This document shows, piece after piece, positions 50,960 through 62,606 of a stretch of DNA of 64,000 nucleotides. The stretch comes from Xenopus tropicalis (Eukaryota; Chordata; Amphibia; Anura; Pipidae): the NCBI RefSeq assembly GCF_000004195.4, contig NC_030678.2, positions 135,967,047 through 136,031,046 of the forward strand, in the 5' to 3' direction. The notes beneath the pieces are model-generated. The model was not told the origin of the DNA and did no database searches. It saw only the letters and a list, made by a program, of their open reading frames with translations. Position numbers and translations under genes: made by a program. Within the stretch, counting starts at the first letter, position 1. The number at the start of each line of letters is the position of its first letter.

Positions 50960-51293
50960 TAAGGCTGATGCCACATGCAGCGTAGGGCTGATTTTTTTGG
51001 CAAGCGGAAAAAAGCTTGCCGAAAATTCAGCCCTACGTCTGCTACTTGTGCCTGCACCCGAATGAATGGGATACGCTCGGGTGCAGGCACATGTAGCCGA
51101 TATACGTATGAAAACGCAAGACTTTGCATTCTCTCTCGTTTTCGTGCATATATCGGCTACATGTGCCTGCACCCGAGCGTATCCCATTCATTCGGGTGCA
51201 GGCACAAGTAGCAGGCGTAGGGCTGAATTTTCAGCAAGCGTTTTTCCGCTTGCCGAAAAAATCAGCCCTACGCCGCATGTGGCATCAGCCTAA
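50960..51293. mobile_element. Near-perfect 334-bp palindromic MITE
   Basis: TAAGGCTGATGCCACATGCA pairs with GCATGTGGCATCAGCCTAA. The arms continue through GCCCTACG, the GTGCAGGCACATGTAGCCGA block and its complement almost to the centre at about 51127. Confidence 0.85.
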
Positions 51294-51490
51294 TGTGACA
51301 CTTAGTGGATTCACTGCTGGTGTAAAAAATTAACCTCCCAACTACCTCTGGCAGTTCCCACTGATTCCCAGGGATACTGTGCAAAAGTGCGGGTGGGGGG
51401 GATTTTTTTAACCCTAAAATGCTTAGGATGTAAAAGCATTCATACGTGCACTTCTGTTAGGGGTTCTCTATACATTTGTGTTCAGTTAGG

Positions 51491-52330
51491 TTAAAGGGGT
51501 AGTTCACCTTTAAAGGAACAGTAACACCAAAAAATTAAAGTGTATAAAAGTAATTACAATATAATGTACTGTTGCCCTGCATTGCTACAACTGGTGTGTT
51601 TGCCTCAGAAAGACTACTATAGTTTATATAAGTAAGATGCTGTGTAGCCATGGGGGCAGCCATTCAAAGGAGAAAAGGCACAGGCACATAGCAGATAACA
51701 GATAAACCCCCATTATATGGGGCTTATCTACTAGTTATCTGCTATGCAACCTGTGCCTTTTCTCCTTTTTTCCAGCTTGAATGGCTGCCTCCATGGCTAC
51801 ACAGCAGCTTATTTATATAGTAGCTTTTCTGTAGCAAAAACACCAGTTTTTTGCAGAGCAACAGCACATTATATTTTAATTACTTTAAAACACTTTAATT
51901 TTTTGATGTTACTGTTCCTTTAAATTAACTTTTAATATGATGTAGACACTGATATTCTGAGACAATTTGCAATTGGTCCTCTTTTATTTTTAATGGTTTT
52001 TCGGTTATTTAGCTTTTTGTTCAGCAGCTCTCCATTTGGTATTTCAGCAGCTATCTGGTTGCTAGGGTCTTATATACCAGGTAGTGGTTTAAACAAGAGA
52101 TGGGAATATGAATAGTTAAGGGGCCTGCATGGAAAAATAAAACTGTAGCTTCACAGAGCAATACTTTTTGGTCAGTGACCCTCATTTGAAAGCTGGAAAG
52201 AGGCAGAAGCAAAAGGCAAATTATTCAAAAACTATATAAAATTAACTAGGAAGACCAATTGCAAAGTTGCTAGGAATAGGCCATTCTATAATATACTACA
52301 AGTTAACTTAAAAGTGAACCTCCCCATTAG
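51491..52330. mobile_element. T2-type MITE, family K, split by family C
   Basis: Starts TTAAAGGGGTAGTTCACC and ends near AAAGTGAACCTCCCCATTAG. The interior resumes at 51924 with ATTAACTTTTAATATGATGT, as in the copy at 40242. Confidence 0.75.
51510..51923. mobile_element. T2-type MITE, family C, nested
   Basis: Starts TTAAAGGAACAGTAACACCA and ends GATGTTACTGTTCCTTTAA. Internal arms contain AGCAGATAACAGATAA and complement. It is inserted 19 bp inside a family K element. Confidence 0.85.
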
Positions 52331-53034
52331 ATGTGTTTAAGTTAGCTTTATAGAAAGTGAGGCAGCAGGTACTGACATCCCAGGCACGTTATATACAGCG
52401 AGACACAGTCTTTATATACAAAACCAGCACATTATATGCCATGAGGAGCAGTGGGTACAGATGGCAGATATTCAGGCCCTGGCACTATAACACTGGCACT
52501 GATACACAACATTGGCCCCACTGTAACTTACTATAAATGAAAAAAAAATAGAATGTGCAAAAAACCATAACAAATATATAAAAACACAATGAGCTTTGTC
52601 ACGGGGGAAAAATTAACTTACCCTCCATCTGTTAGGGTAGGGGATATTATAAATGTCAGATGACAAAAAACAATTTAATTCCAGCTAGTGGGTCAGCATT
52701 TAGAACATATACAGTATAGTACCTGTGTATAGTACCTGTGTATAGTACCTGTGGGATGAAAACTGCAGCAAAGTTCAAAGCTGGTTCATGGGTAAACTTA
52801 CAGTCTGCAGATTCTTCTTTTTTAAGTCTTCATTTCTGCAGTTTGCAAAATTTCCCGATCCCTGTCTGCATCTGTGTCTTGATTGGTCAATTTTACTGTC
52901 TGTCAAGAAAGCTGTGCTCTGATTGGAGAATATGCAAGAAGAAAGATCCAATCAGAGCACAGCTGATTAGAGCAGAACCCGGAGCTTGCAGGGACAGGAG
53001 AAGATTTGCAGGACAGCACAGAAACGGAGCCAGG

Positions 53035-53069
53035 TTTTTTTATTTTTTTATTTTATTTTTTTATTTTTA
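53035..53069. repeat. T-rich (TTTTTTTA)n simple repeat
   Basis: T-runs separated by single A. Confidence 0.85.
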
Positions 53070-53131
53070 GGGTGCCAGAGCAGGTTTGGGGAGGCTTAGC
53101 CTCCCCAAGCCTTATTGAAAATCCGCCTATG

Positions 53132-53852
53132 AAACTTCCTCTAAGTAGAGAGTTTTAGCTGTAACGAGCAAGGTCATTAGATTGTTCATTTATTTACACA
53201 CATGCTTACACAATTCTTCTCATTTCATTGTTCCTTGTTGCTTTGTACAAGGATTATAATGGCAATAATAAGTTTCCCCATCACAATATGGCTGCATTGT
53301 TTTCCCTTTCAGTTCTATTTATCTGTTCTGCCATGCTCTGATTTACCCACAATAAAACATCTAATTGTCCTTAACTGAGGCTTTGTTCGCTTCCAAAACA
53401 AACAGAAAACCATGCGCTGCTCCCTGCTTATTGAGCATAGAGGACAGCACATTTACTGTTCAGTTACTAAAAATCATTCTCAAGGGTAATGGCGGGTGGT
53501 GTGTTTTGCTGCACACCTGAATTTGTCTCTTGCACAGGTGACAAAAGGCAGCCTTACCCTCTTTCTACCACACTTACATTTTTTGTTCTCCAACAAAGGT
53601 GAATAGAGTTTGCATCACTACTTGCCAGTGCACTAGAATAGCTGCATTTCTGTATTAAAACCCATAATCTCAGATCTTACTGTTTGCGCCAGATTTTTTT
53701 GCAGGGGGGTCCAGTGCGACCTACTGCTTGGAGGGCCATATCTGGCCCATGGGCCTCCATTTGGACAACCCTGCCCTGTATATTGCAGGAAAGTAGTTCA
53801 CCTAAATTCAACCCAGCTCTGTCTGAAAGCATATTAGTGATCTTCAAGGCAT
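53132..53852. other. Intergenic sequence
   Basis: No gene or bounded repeat is recognised. Confidence 0.55.
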
Positions 53853-54183
53853 TTAAAGGGCACCTATCATGTAAAAATGTCCCCTCCAATGCCCATACTC
53901 TGGATGGGGCAAACAACAGAATTTTTCTAGGAAAAGTCCCCTATTGGACACTCTGGCCCACGCACCAGGAGAGTCCTAGCTCGCTAATTATGGAAATGCT
54001 GGTGATATAAGGGTGGGGCACTCATTCATTATGTGTACGTGTTTGCCCCAACATGGCTGCCTGGATCTCCCACCAGGTGCAGGGGCCAGAGCACTAAATA
54101 GTGGGCTTTCTTAGAAAAATACTAATGTTTCCCCCAATGTTGGTCCGCACTGAAACAATTTTCAGGTAATAGGTGCCCCTAAA
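53853..54183. mobile_element. T2-type MITE, family M
   Basis: Starts TTAAAGGGCACCTATCATGT and ends TAATAGGTGCCCCTAAA. The right TTTAA has decayed to CTAAA. Confidence 0.7.
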
Positions 54184-54359
54184 TTGGATTTGTATCTATT
54201 GTGATTTGTCACATAGGTAGTTGCTGTCTCAATGAAATGCCACCTTTACCTGCTGGATGTAAACAGCGCACAGAACCATCTGCTGACATCAACACTTCTA
54301 AACTTGATACTAAAATCTGCAGTTAGTTATGATGTTGGTATACAGTATATGGTTTATGT

Positions 54360-54462
54360 ATGTGAGTGTATAGATAGGTCAGTATAGGTTTGTGTGTGCT
54401 GGGTTTACTTGGAAGGGTTGAACTTGATGGTCTTTTTTCAACCCTATGTAACTATGTAACAC
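54360..54462. repeat. Dispersed GGGTTGAACTTGATGG repeat
   Basis: GGGTTGAACTTGATGGTCTT, then TTCAACCCTATGTAACTATG, a short sequence seen very often in amphibian and fish genomes, usually at transposon ends. Confidence 0.5.
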
Positions 54463-56157
54463 CTCAACCAAGTACAACTTAAGGGAAGCACTCCTGGGAT
54501 GTCCACATATTAAATTGGATATAGTCATTGTCACAATTTGACCCCAGTCTTAGTGAATATGATGACTCCCTGGAAGCAAAATGCCCTTTAGCCATTCTCT
54601 ACCTGACACCACAAAATAATTTTCTCTTCTAGACTGGCCTAATCTACGTCTCTCTTGGCTCACTTCCTTTGCCTAACATTAAATAAATTCCATTATGCAG
54701 GCAGACACTGTGTAGGCTGTTTTAAATAACTTACTTTTTTCTCAGTGTACAAAGAATAGTTCAAAATTTAGAATTTTGTGTGGTTTTTAGTAGCCAAGTA
54801 GGTGCCTGGTTTTCTCATTCTGTAGGAGTATGTGCATTTACTGAGAATGACATAAAACAAACACTCTTGCTTTTCTGTTCTGTTTGCCATAAAATCATAG
54901 GTGCCTGGTATATAGGTGTGCAAGAATAGGTAGCACTTGGAAAGCTTTTGGTCAGGAGTGAGAAGATGGCTAAATTCATATGGATGTTATGCACGAATAC
55001 TGCAAATGTATTTATTCTGCATGTGTTTATTAGTACAGCTTATTAGAATTTCCCAAAGATATAAAACTGGACTGGGATGACAGACCATTTAAATCTATCC
55101 CACTCCTTTGTGCAGGCACAACTGATTTTTATAGATCCACATTCTCCTATCATTTCATAGTTTTCTTTATAAATTCCGGGCAGCCCAGAGAGACAGAATG
55201 GACAGGGCATCTTAGATCATTGTAGCAGTCTAAATGTATCAACTTTATCATCGTTCTTCTCTGTACAACGTTCATGTTGGAAACTAAACGTCATTTCTAG
55301 TAAAGTATTTAATTTTGGTTACTATGGCAACAACATTCATGAAAATGATCTAGATACAATAAGTGTGCCCTATTTCTAAAAAGTGCATGAAAATAAAATT
55401 ATTCCTGGAAATTCTTAATGAAATTTGGATATTTTCTCAGATGATTTATGTTTGAGTAAAATACAATAATAATAATACCAAATAAAATCCCAACTCAATA
55501 ATATTGACATCCCCCATGTATTGTTCAACGTACAGTATGTTTTTTTTTTCCCTTTAAAGCAGGGTGACAGCCCACCTAGATGTGTCTGGCAGAGAATTCT
55601 GGAACATGTACCTCACAATAAGGAAAATTCTGCAAGTCTACCACCCCTGCCTTATGGTTTAGCTTTCATCAGTGCAGTGGTGTTTATTCAGCCCCAGGAA
55701 GAATAAATAGAAAAATGGCTAAGGAAGTCTGCTCCCCACTTTCATGGTTTAGCCCTCACTACAATTCTGGTTAAATATAGGGAAAATTATGGCTATGACA
55801 TCTAATAACCCATAAAACGTACTCTACTGTAAAGCCAGCCAAGAGGGGGGTTGTATGTTCAACATCGCACCACCTCTACATTTGTTACACAGTGAATTAA
55901 CAATAAATATTTTATCAGAAAATATTATTAGAAACAAAGGCTAAATAGAATTAATAAGAAAAAAGACACAAGCAAAGGCATGGGAGTATCCACATTAATT
56001 AAATCAATCTTTATACATTGTTGCACTTTCAAGCTGTTCTAATTATACAAACCATTCCTAATGTGACCTCCCCAGAAATGTCTAAGAAGTAGACCTCTCA
56101 CTCGCTGAATGTATCCTATGCAATGAGAAATGACTGCTAAGGGAATACTGTCTAATA
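54463..56157. other. Intergenic sequence
   Basis: No gene or clearly bounded repeat is recognised. Confidence 0.55.
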
Positions 56158-56432
56158 CAGGGGCCCCAACCTTTCTTACTCATGAGCCACAGTCAAATGT
56201 GAAATGGCTTGGAGAGCTGCAATAGCATCATAAAAGTTCATGGAGGTGCCAAATAAGGGCTAAGATTGGCTATTAGGCAGCCTCTATGCACACTATCAGC
56301 TTACAGGGGCTTTATTTATTATAATCTTTTTATTCAACCAAAACTTGCTACTAAGTCAGGAATTCAAATATAACTACCTGGTTTGGGGCCACTGAGAGCA
56401 ACATCCAAGGGGTTGGTGAGCAACATGCTGGA
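56158..56432. mobile_element. hAT-like element, right end decayed
   Basis: Starts CAGGGGCCCCAACCTTTCTT and matches 7453-7708 through AACATCCAAGGGGTTGG. The right terminal sequence has diverged, so no TSD can be scored. Confidence 0.7.
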
Positions 56433-56933
56433 ACTGTGGTGCTCTTTGAGGAGCATGAACGGTGCATGCAATGTACTGTAGGTACCCTGAATAGCTTAAC
56501 GTTGTAGACTTGTGATGCACTGCAGGGGCATTTACAGACTGTACAATGTACTATAGAGACATCAAAGATCCACATGCAGTATAAAGAATAGCACAATAAC
56601 GCTGTGTGCATTGTTATAGATATGAACTAGGGCCAAGGGTTGTAAGGTACAGCAGTGTTGCCCAACTCTTTCCATGCTGTGCGACAATTATCTGACATAC
56701 CATATGGCCGATTATATTAAAATAATACACAGCAGTCTATGAAGCCTGCAGGCAGGCAGGGGACTGTAAAAAATACATTGGATGTGGAGTGCCACATCCA
56801 GCTGCTCTCAGGCCTCTAGTTGAACAGCCCTAAAGAACACACTTGTCACACCCTGGAAGCAGAGAGATGCACTGCATTGTGTAATGGAAAATGGATTGCT
56901 AATGTTGCAGTATCCACATACTGTACTGTATAT

Positions 56934-57053
56934 CAGGGCCGCTGCTGGCCAAATGGGTGCCCTAAGCAGAAATTTACTTTTGTGCCCCCTCCCCCAAATA
57001 TTACGGAAGTAAAAATAAAATAAGTACTCTGCTTATAGGGAGCGGCGGCCCTG
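56934..57053. mobile_element. 120-bp hAT-like MITE with perfect TSD
   Basis: Ends CAGGGCCGCTGCTGGCC and AGCGGCGGCCCTG, flanked by perfect 8-bp repeats CTGTATAT (56926-56933 and 57054-57061). Confidence 0.88.
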
Positions 57054-57240
57054 CTGTATATGCACTGGTGGGAGCTGTGTGGTGTACTACATGACAGTAT
57101 AATGCATTACTTATTGGGGGTTGTGCATTAATGAACAAAATATACAATAATATTAAATAATAACAACAGCAATAACAATAATGCTGTTATCCTATGGGGG
57201 GGCTTACATTTCAGGGGGCACCTGGGAGATCACCACCAAT

Positions 57241-57330
57241 GTCAAGATTGAGTACTTAGAGACCCACACAACCCCCGCAGGGCCAAGAAATAGTGACTGT
57301 CTATGGCATTTTACAGCAGCCCCTCAAGTA
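57241..57330. repeat. Family B repeat fragment (unoccupied)
   Basis: Contains AAATAGTGACTGTCTATGGC and TTACAGCAGCCCCT. Confidence 0.6.
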
Positions 57331-57600
57331 AGGACAGGGACAAATCCTAAGTAGCAACATTGCATCACATTCCAAACTTACTACAGAAAATATTTAAGGG
57401 TAAATTACACTTTTGATGGTAGTTTTTTTGTGCCTTTTATTACATACTGGTATAAGCTCACAGCTCACTGCTGTTTTCCTCCACACATTGGGCAGGAGAG
57501 AGAAGGCTACTTTTGGGCCCTGGCAAAAAGTAAACACTCTTTATTTTGACTACAGTATGCATTAAATAAAGGCTACAAACCCCTAGCATAGCATCAATTG

Positions 57601-57790
57601 TTAAAGAATTTCTCCACCCAAAAACTGCTTTTTACATAATGAATGAAAATGTTGTGCTAAACAACTTTCCAATATACATTAATTAAACATGCTCAATGGT
57701 TTGCAAATGTGTCTGCAAATGTATTTGAAAGTATTATCTGTCTGGTTGTTTATATTGTTTGTATTTCTGGTTCTGACTCCTAGTCAGATA
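57601..57790. repeat. Family D repeat fragment
   Basis: AAAGAATTTCTCCACCCAAA then, later, TTTCTGGTTCTGACTCCTAG, aligned with 24543 onward. Confidence 0.5.
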
Positions 57791-57811
57791 CCAGATAGTT
57801 CAGAGGACAAG

Positions 57812-58050
57812 GGCGTTGCTGCCATGACACGAGAAACTTGCCTCAGGCAGCAGCGACCCCAAAAGTTACCAGGGCAGCAAAAAGCCACTCCTAGTAACTT
57901 TAAGAGCCAATTTGGCTCTCCAAGTGCAGAGAGCACAATTGCACTCCCCAAACTAGCTATGCAACTCCCCTTGGACCCCCTTCGGTGGAAGAAAAGGTAA
58001 GCTCTGGGGGGTGAGGGGGTGGGTGGCATTGCCTCAGGGCAGCTCCCAGG
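57812..58050. repeat. Interspersed repeat, family A (unoccupied copy)
   Basis: Contains ACTTGCCTCAGGCAGC, CAGCAAAAAGCC and GTAACTTTAAGAGCCAATTT without the T2-type insertion present at 47 kb. Confidence 0.65.
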
Positions 58051-58479
58051 ACACAAATGCTCCTCTTTGAGGGCTCATGTATATCCACAAGTGGAGATGC
58101 TGTACCCTCTCAAATGCGCTCCTTGTGCTTCAGTATAGTGCTTGGCACCGCTCAGCCCTTCCTGCTCTCCGTTCCAAATCCAGCGATGTTTTGTCTGTCG
58201 ATGCAAGGGAACCCTGGAACTATAGTCACCTCCAGACCAGGCGATAGCTCCAGGGTCCCCTCAATGCCCTGTGTCTATCACTGCAGTTCAGTTGTGCTGA
58301 AAGAATACATCACTCACGTGCGAAAACCCAATTTGTGACAAAAGCACAAGTGTAGTCGCATTTAATTTTGGTGAATTGTCAAGAGCATCGTCCCTTTGCA
58401 ATCACTATTAGGATGGAATTCTGGGAAAAAAATGCTGCAACATGGCGATTGCAGACAGAGATGAGACACACATGTGCCA

Positions 58480-58740
58480 TTTGGTCTCCAATGCTCAAAG
58501 GGGATATTACTGACTTAGAGAGAGTCCAACTCAGTTATAAAGAAAGACTGGACAAGTTGGGGTCTTTTAATGCTGGAGAAGAAACGCTTGAGGGGGTGAT
58601 ATGATAACTATGTATAAATATATAAGGGGATATAATATAATTATATAATAATCTCACTAATGCTTTATTTACCAGTAGGTCCCTCCAGCAGATACGAGGG
58701 CACCTATTCAGATAAGAAGGAAGGAGTTTTCATTTTAATA
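58480..58740 (+). mobile_element. LINE RT C-terminal fragment (CR1/Rex-like)
   Basis: The plus-strand frame reads LERVQLSYKERLDKLGSFNA then EETLEGVI, resembling the LERVQ...Y.ERL..LGLFSLE.RR.RGD region after non-LTR RT domains. It is short and degraded. Confidence 0.45.
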
Positions 58741-58792
58741 TTCGGAAAGGTTTTATACAGTGAGAGCTGTGAAGCTTTTTTTTTCAACCTAA

Positions 58793-59124
58793 AGGAGGCC
58801 ATGCACGTTACAATTACATTCTTTCCTGCGACCATTGGTTGCAAGAAAGATTGCTCGTTCCCTCCACTAATATTCACGGCTGAATCGTCATATATGGAGG
58901 TAGAAACAATAGGAATTACACCCCTATCTGACGATTCAGCCCTAAACGCTTGCCTTTGCTCGGAAGCCTTCAACAGCACCAAAATTTTCTGTCCTACTCA
59001 ATCGACCACATGGCAATATCCAAGGCTTTTGCGATATCGCCCATCTCATCAATTCACCATACCTGCACCGAATATCAAATGAAATCTCGTTTCCTACGAT
59101 ATTGGTGCATGTATGGCCAGCTTT
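58793..59124. mobile_element. MITE of the GGCCATACATG type, family N
   Basis: Left AAAGGAGGCCATGCACG and right GGTGCATGTATGGCCAGCTTT are imperfect complements. Internal CTGAATCGTCATATATG pairs with ATCTGACGATTCAG. Confidence 0.65.
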
Positions 59125-60348
59125 AATGACTATATAACAATGTGGCAGGTTAACCTCCAGGTTAACACATATCCTTCATAAAAAGGTAATTTCCACCAGA
59201 TATAAGGGCAAATAGCTTCAATCAATCAAAAAATAATCAGTTTGCATTAAATGTAATGACACATAGATCTATGAATGCTTATTCCCTCCATCTTTACTAA
59301 CAAGTAGCAAGATTTCCAAATTAAATATTTTCCAAGCACCCAAAAACTCACTCACCCCATGTACCCATAGACGTGCTGTTTAAACACCTATTCACTTATC
59401 AAAATAGACCTGGACAAGAAAACTTTAATTTACAAACTTAGGGGCAGATTTATCAATGTGACTTTATAGCTTAATACATTTTTAGAACTATATTTATCAA
59501 TGGGTGAATTCTAACTTCTCACCTACTATTGAATAATATATAGTGCTAGTTTCACTTTGGTCTAAAAATTAATACTATCTGTAAAATTGGTTGGGCATGT
59601 CGTAAAGGTCCCTGCCAAAAACAAAATAGGAAGGGGATAATCACAGCCCCACAGTCCCAAAAGCAAAGACAGTAAACTCTACCCAATGCTTCTGATTTGA
59701 GCTGGAGATAGAATCTGATGTTCATATGGAGAACTCTTGTCTTGCTACATAAAAATCAATTACCAATAACCGCTAATAGAACATCACTATAAATACATAT
59801 ATGTTAATAAACATGACTAAAATGCTAATCCCTCTTCACTGGAGACCTATTTCAAGCCCCGCTATGAAAACTGGCCCCTCAAATCCAAAATGGCTATTCA
59901 GAGCCCACAAGGTAACTTCACTAGAAAATGGTTTTATTTTTATTTATTTATTGAATGACCATATTGTTCAATATAGAAGGTACTGGCACTCCAAGCAAAT
60001 GCAATAGGTATCTAGTCTTTCATGTTTATTCTGTCCAACTCTGTGCCTTTTATTACATGACTGCTTGAGCGCTAGCAAAAATTAAATGTTAGAAATAGTT
60101 TGTATGTGTGTACTGTTACATCCATGCAACACATTACAACCATTATACCCAAGAGCTATGTCACCATAGTTTTGTAAAATCGCTGGATACCAAAGATGTT
60201 GGTATCCAGTGGAAGTGGAAACTGAATGCCATTTCCCAGTATCTTCTTGCATGGGCTCTTGTTTGTGACTGAAAGGCTGTATGTTGCATCCATGCACTTC
60301 TGAGGCACACGTGGCTAGGTCAGTCATTGAGTTAATTTGGTCTTAGCA
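59125..60348. other. Intergenic sequence with family I fragment
   Basis: 59530-59710 shares GTTTCACTTTGGTCTAAAAA and nearby blocks with family I. No gene is seen. Confidence 0.5.
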
Positions 60349-60773
60349 TTAAAGGAACAGTAACACCAAAAAATGAAAGTGTATAAAAGTAACTAAAATA
60401 TAATGTGCTGCTGCCCTGCACTGGTAAAAGTTGTGTGTTTACTTCAGAAAGTCTACTATAATTTATATAAATAAGCTGCTATGTAGCCATGGGGGCAGCC
60501 ATTCAAAGGAGAAAAGGCACAGGCACTTAGCAGATAACAGATAAAACACTATTGTATTCTACAGAGCTTATCTGTTATCTGCTATGTAACCTGTGCCTTT
60601 TCTCCTTTTTTCCAGCTTGAATGGCTGCCCCTGTGGCTACACAGCAGCTTATTATATAAATTATATTAGTGTTACTGTAGCAAACACCCCAGTTTTACCA
60701 GTGCAGGGCAACAGTACATTATATTTTTATTACTTTAAAGCGCTTTCATTTTTTAGTGTTACTGTTCCTTTAA
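60349..60773. mobile_element. T2-type MITE, family C, complete
   Basis: Starts TTAAAGGAACAGTAACACCA and ends AGTGTTACTGTTCCTTTAA, with TTAA at both ends. It lies about 80 bp beyond the RND1 transcript end. Confidence 0.85.
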
Positions 60774-60854
60774 ATCAATGCTCATTGACACATCAACGCC
60801 TAAAGTTTTTGCAACAGGCAGACAATAAAACAGACAGAACATGGTTAAAGAGAA

Positions 60855-61739
60855 GATTATGGTTCAGCTTCAGTTTATTGCACCTACAGAGCAACCTTTA
60901 AATTAGTTTGCCAGTTCTGGTCTAGGGCACGTCATCACCTCCACATATTGGAGATTCTGACCTCAGGATGCAGTCATCACTGAACTTTAACAAGGACTGT
61001 TACACACACACATCATTTAACATGACTCAGCAGGATAACTGCCATCAAGTATACAGTATGGAAGTATGAGTCTTACAGATACCAAGATCTGCAGTGCCAA
61101 AGTGCATCAGTGTACACACAGGGCAGGGATCCCTGACAGTCTTAAAAACTCCTAATACAAGTTAAAAGGCTGTGAAAGAAACACGTCAGGTGTTTTTCTC
61201 CCATATATTTTCAATAAATAATTTAGTATCACAGATCAAGCACATACAGGTTTACTGTTGATTAAAAAATATAATAATTTATAGTCTTCACAGCGCAGGA
61301 AGGAAACCACTTGTCTTATTGGTTTCTCCTGGAACTGCATCCTATACAGTATTGTACAGGGACAAGTACCACAGGGATAACACTGTAATGATTTGCCCCA
61401 GCAAGTCAGGGGACTTAACCAAGGTATGGGAAGGTGTATTAAAGCAGCTTCTTTTGTGGTTGCTAAATAGAAAAAAAAATGTATCCCTATTTGTTTTGCC
61501 GCACACCTTTCTGCTTTAAACTTTTGTCTTCCTGTGCAATCATTCTTTGTGCAAATCCAACTTTTCCGTCACTCTCTTGGCCCAGATGCTAGCTTGCCCT
61601 GGAGGTGAGGCTACTGGTGTCAGAATCATCACCCCCAGGCCCATCCTGCCTTTCTTCCAGTGGTGATAACAGAGTGCAAGACAATGTCCAAAGTCTGATA
61701 CAAATGTCCATGTCCATGTGCTTCTCAGACATAAGAGCC
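60855..61739 (-). other. RND1: RND1 3' UTR (extent inferred)
   Basis: Runs from the RND1 stop to just past the AATAAA at 60874-60879 on the minus strand, about 885 nt. It contains no transposon ends, in contrast to the sequence beyond it. Confidence 0.6.
60874..60879 (-). terminator. RND1: Candidate RND1 poly(A) signal
   Basis: AATAAA on the minus strand (GTGCAATAAACTGAAGC). Confidence 0.6.
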
Positions 61740-61985
61740 CTACATCAAACAGCAGCTTTTGGCCTTCTCTTTCTTAAAGGTGGAAGAAATGATCTCAGAA
61801 CGGCTGGGCAAATTTAAAAGTCTCTTAGATAGGCTCCGAACTGGGCTCTTGCGGCTGGCAGGAGAAGCTTTGTTCACACACGCGGAAGACGCTGCTCGGA
61901 ATATACTGTGCACACTTTTTTCTGATGTGAAGGCTGAACACTCAAGATAATTCTCTGCACCCAATTGCTTCGCAACAGCACAGCC
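61740..61985 (-). CDS. RND1: RND1 last exon
   Basis: 81 codons plus TAG, residues 152-232: [20 protein letters not shown] onward to the CCLM end. The acceptor is TGATTTCTAG. Confidence 0.95.
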   Translation of the reverse strand, partial: GCAVAKQLGAENYLECSAFTSEKSVHSIFRAASSACVNKASPASRKSPVRSLSKRLLNLPSRSEIISSTFKKEKAKSCCLM

Positions 61986-62575
61986 CTAGAAATCAAAGCA
62001 AAATGGGAAGAGTTAATCAGATTTCAGACTGCAAATTACAAAGCTTGTGTGTTGGCTTAAAAGAGAACTAAAGCTCAAAGAAGGGTAAGAATGCTACGTC
62101 TTATGTTTTGAGGCTTCTGTACCAGCACCAAGGTTACCACTGTAATTTAGTAGTGAATATTCTCTAAAATTGCCCCCAAATAGCTACTCATTATATTTTC
62201 TGCTTATTCACAGGACATGCTCTGTGTTGCTGTCAGTTAGCTGAGCTTAGGGACCTTCTCACAATATACAGTATGCATACAATATAGAACACAACAGAAT
62301 TCCCAGAATAATAGTGATTGCAAAGGGACGATGCTCTTGACAATTCACCAAAATTAAATGCAACTGCACTGATCAGTAATGAATTCAGATTCACGTTAAA
62401 TAGCAACATAATAATCAGTGCACTTTGCAATAGAACTGGGTAATAGCTGTTAATAATAACTTTCTGCTAATGTTTTAATACATTATGATGACCCCTAATA
62501 GTTCTGGGTTAAAACACTAAGTTCAGTATATAACATAGAATATTTCCACCCATATTCTTTAGGCTTTGGTTCTCC

Positions 62576-62606
<31 letters not shown>

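Larger units (their letters stand above)
50892..53131. mobile_element. Candidate 2.2-kb composite element with TIRs
   Basis: Left end CATAGGCGGAGGATGACTTT then TTTGGGGAGGCTAAAG; right end TTAGCCTCCCCAAGCC then AAAATCCGCCTATG. These form an imperfect terminal inverted repeat of about 40 bp. Inside are the palindrome at 50960-51293, a nested pair of T2-type elements, and a hairpin around 52910-52962. No transposase frame is seen. Confidence 0.5.

Noticed and set aside
50855..51187. Open frames on both strands with repeated ATCACTR-like peptides
   Set aside because: They are translations of the palindromic MITE at 50960-51293.
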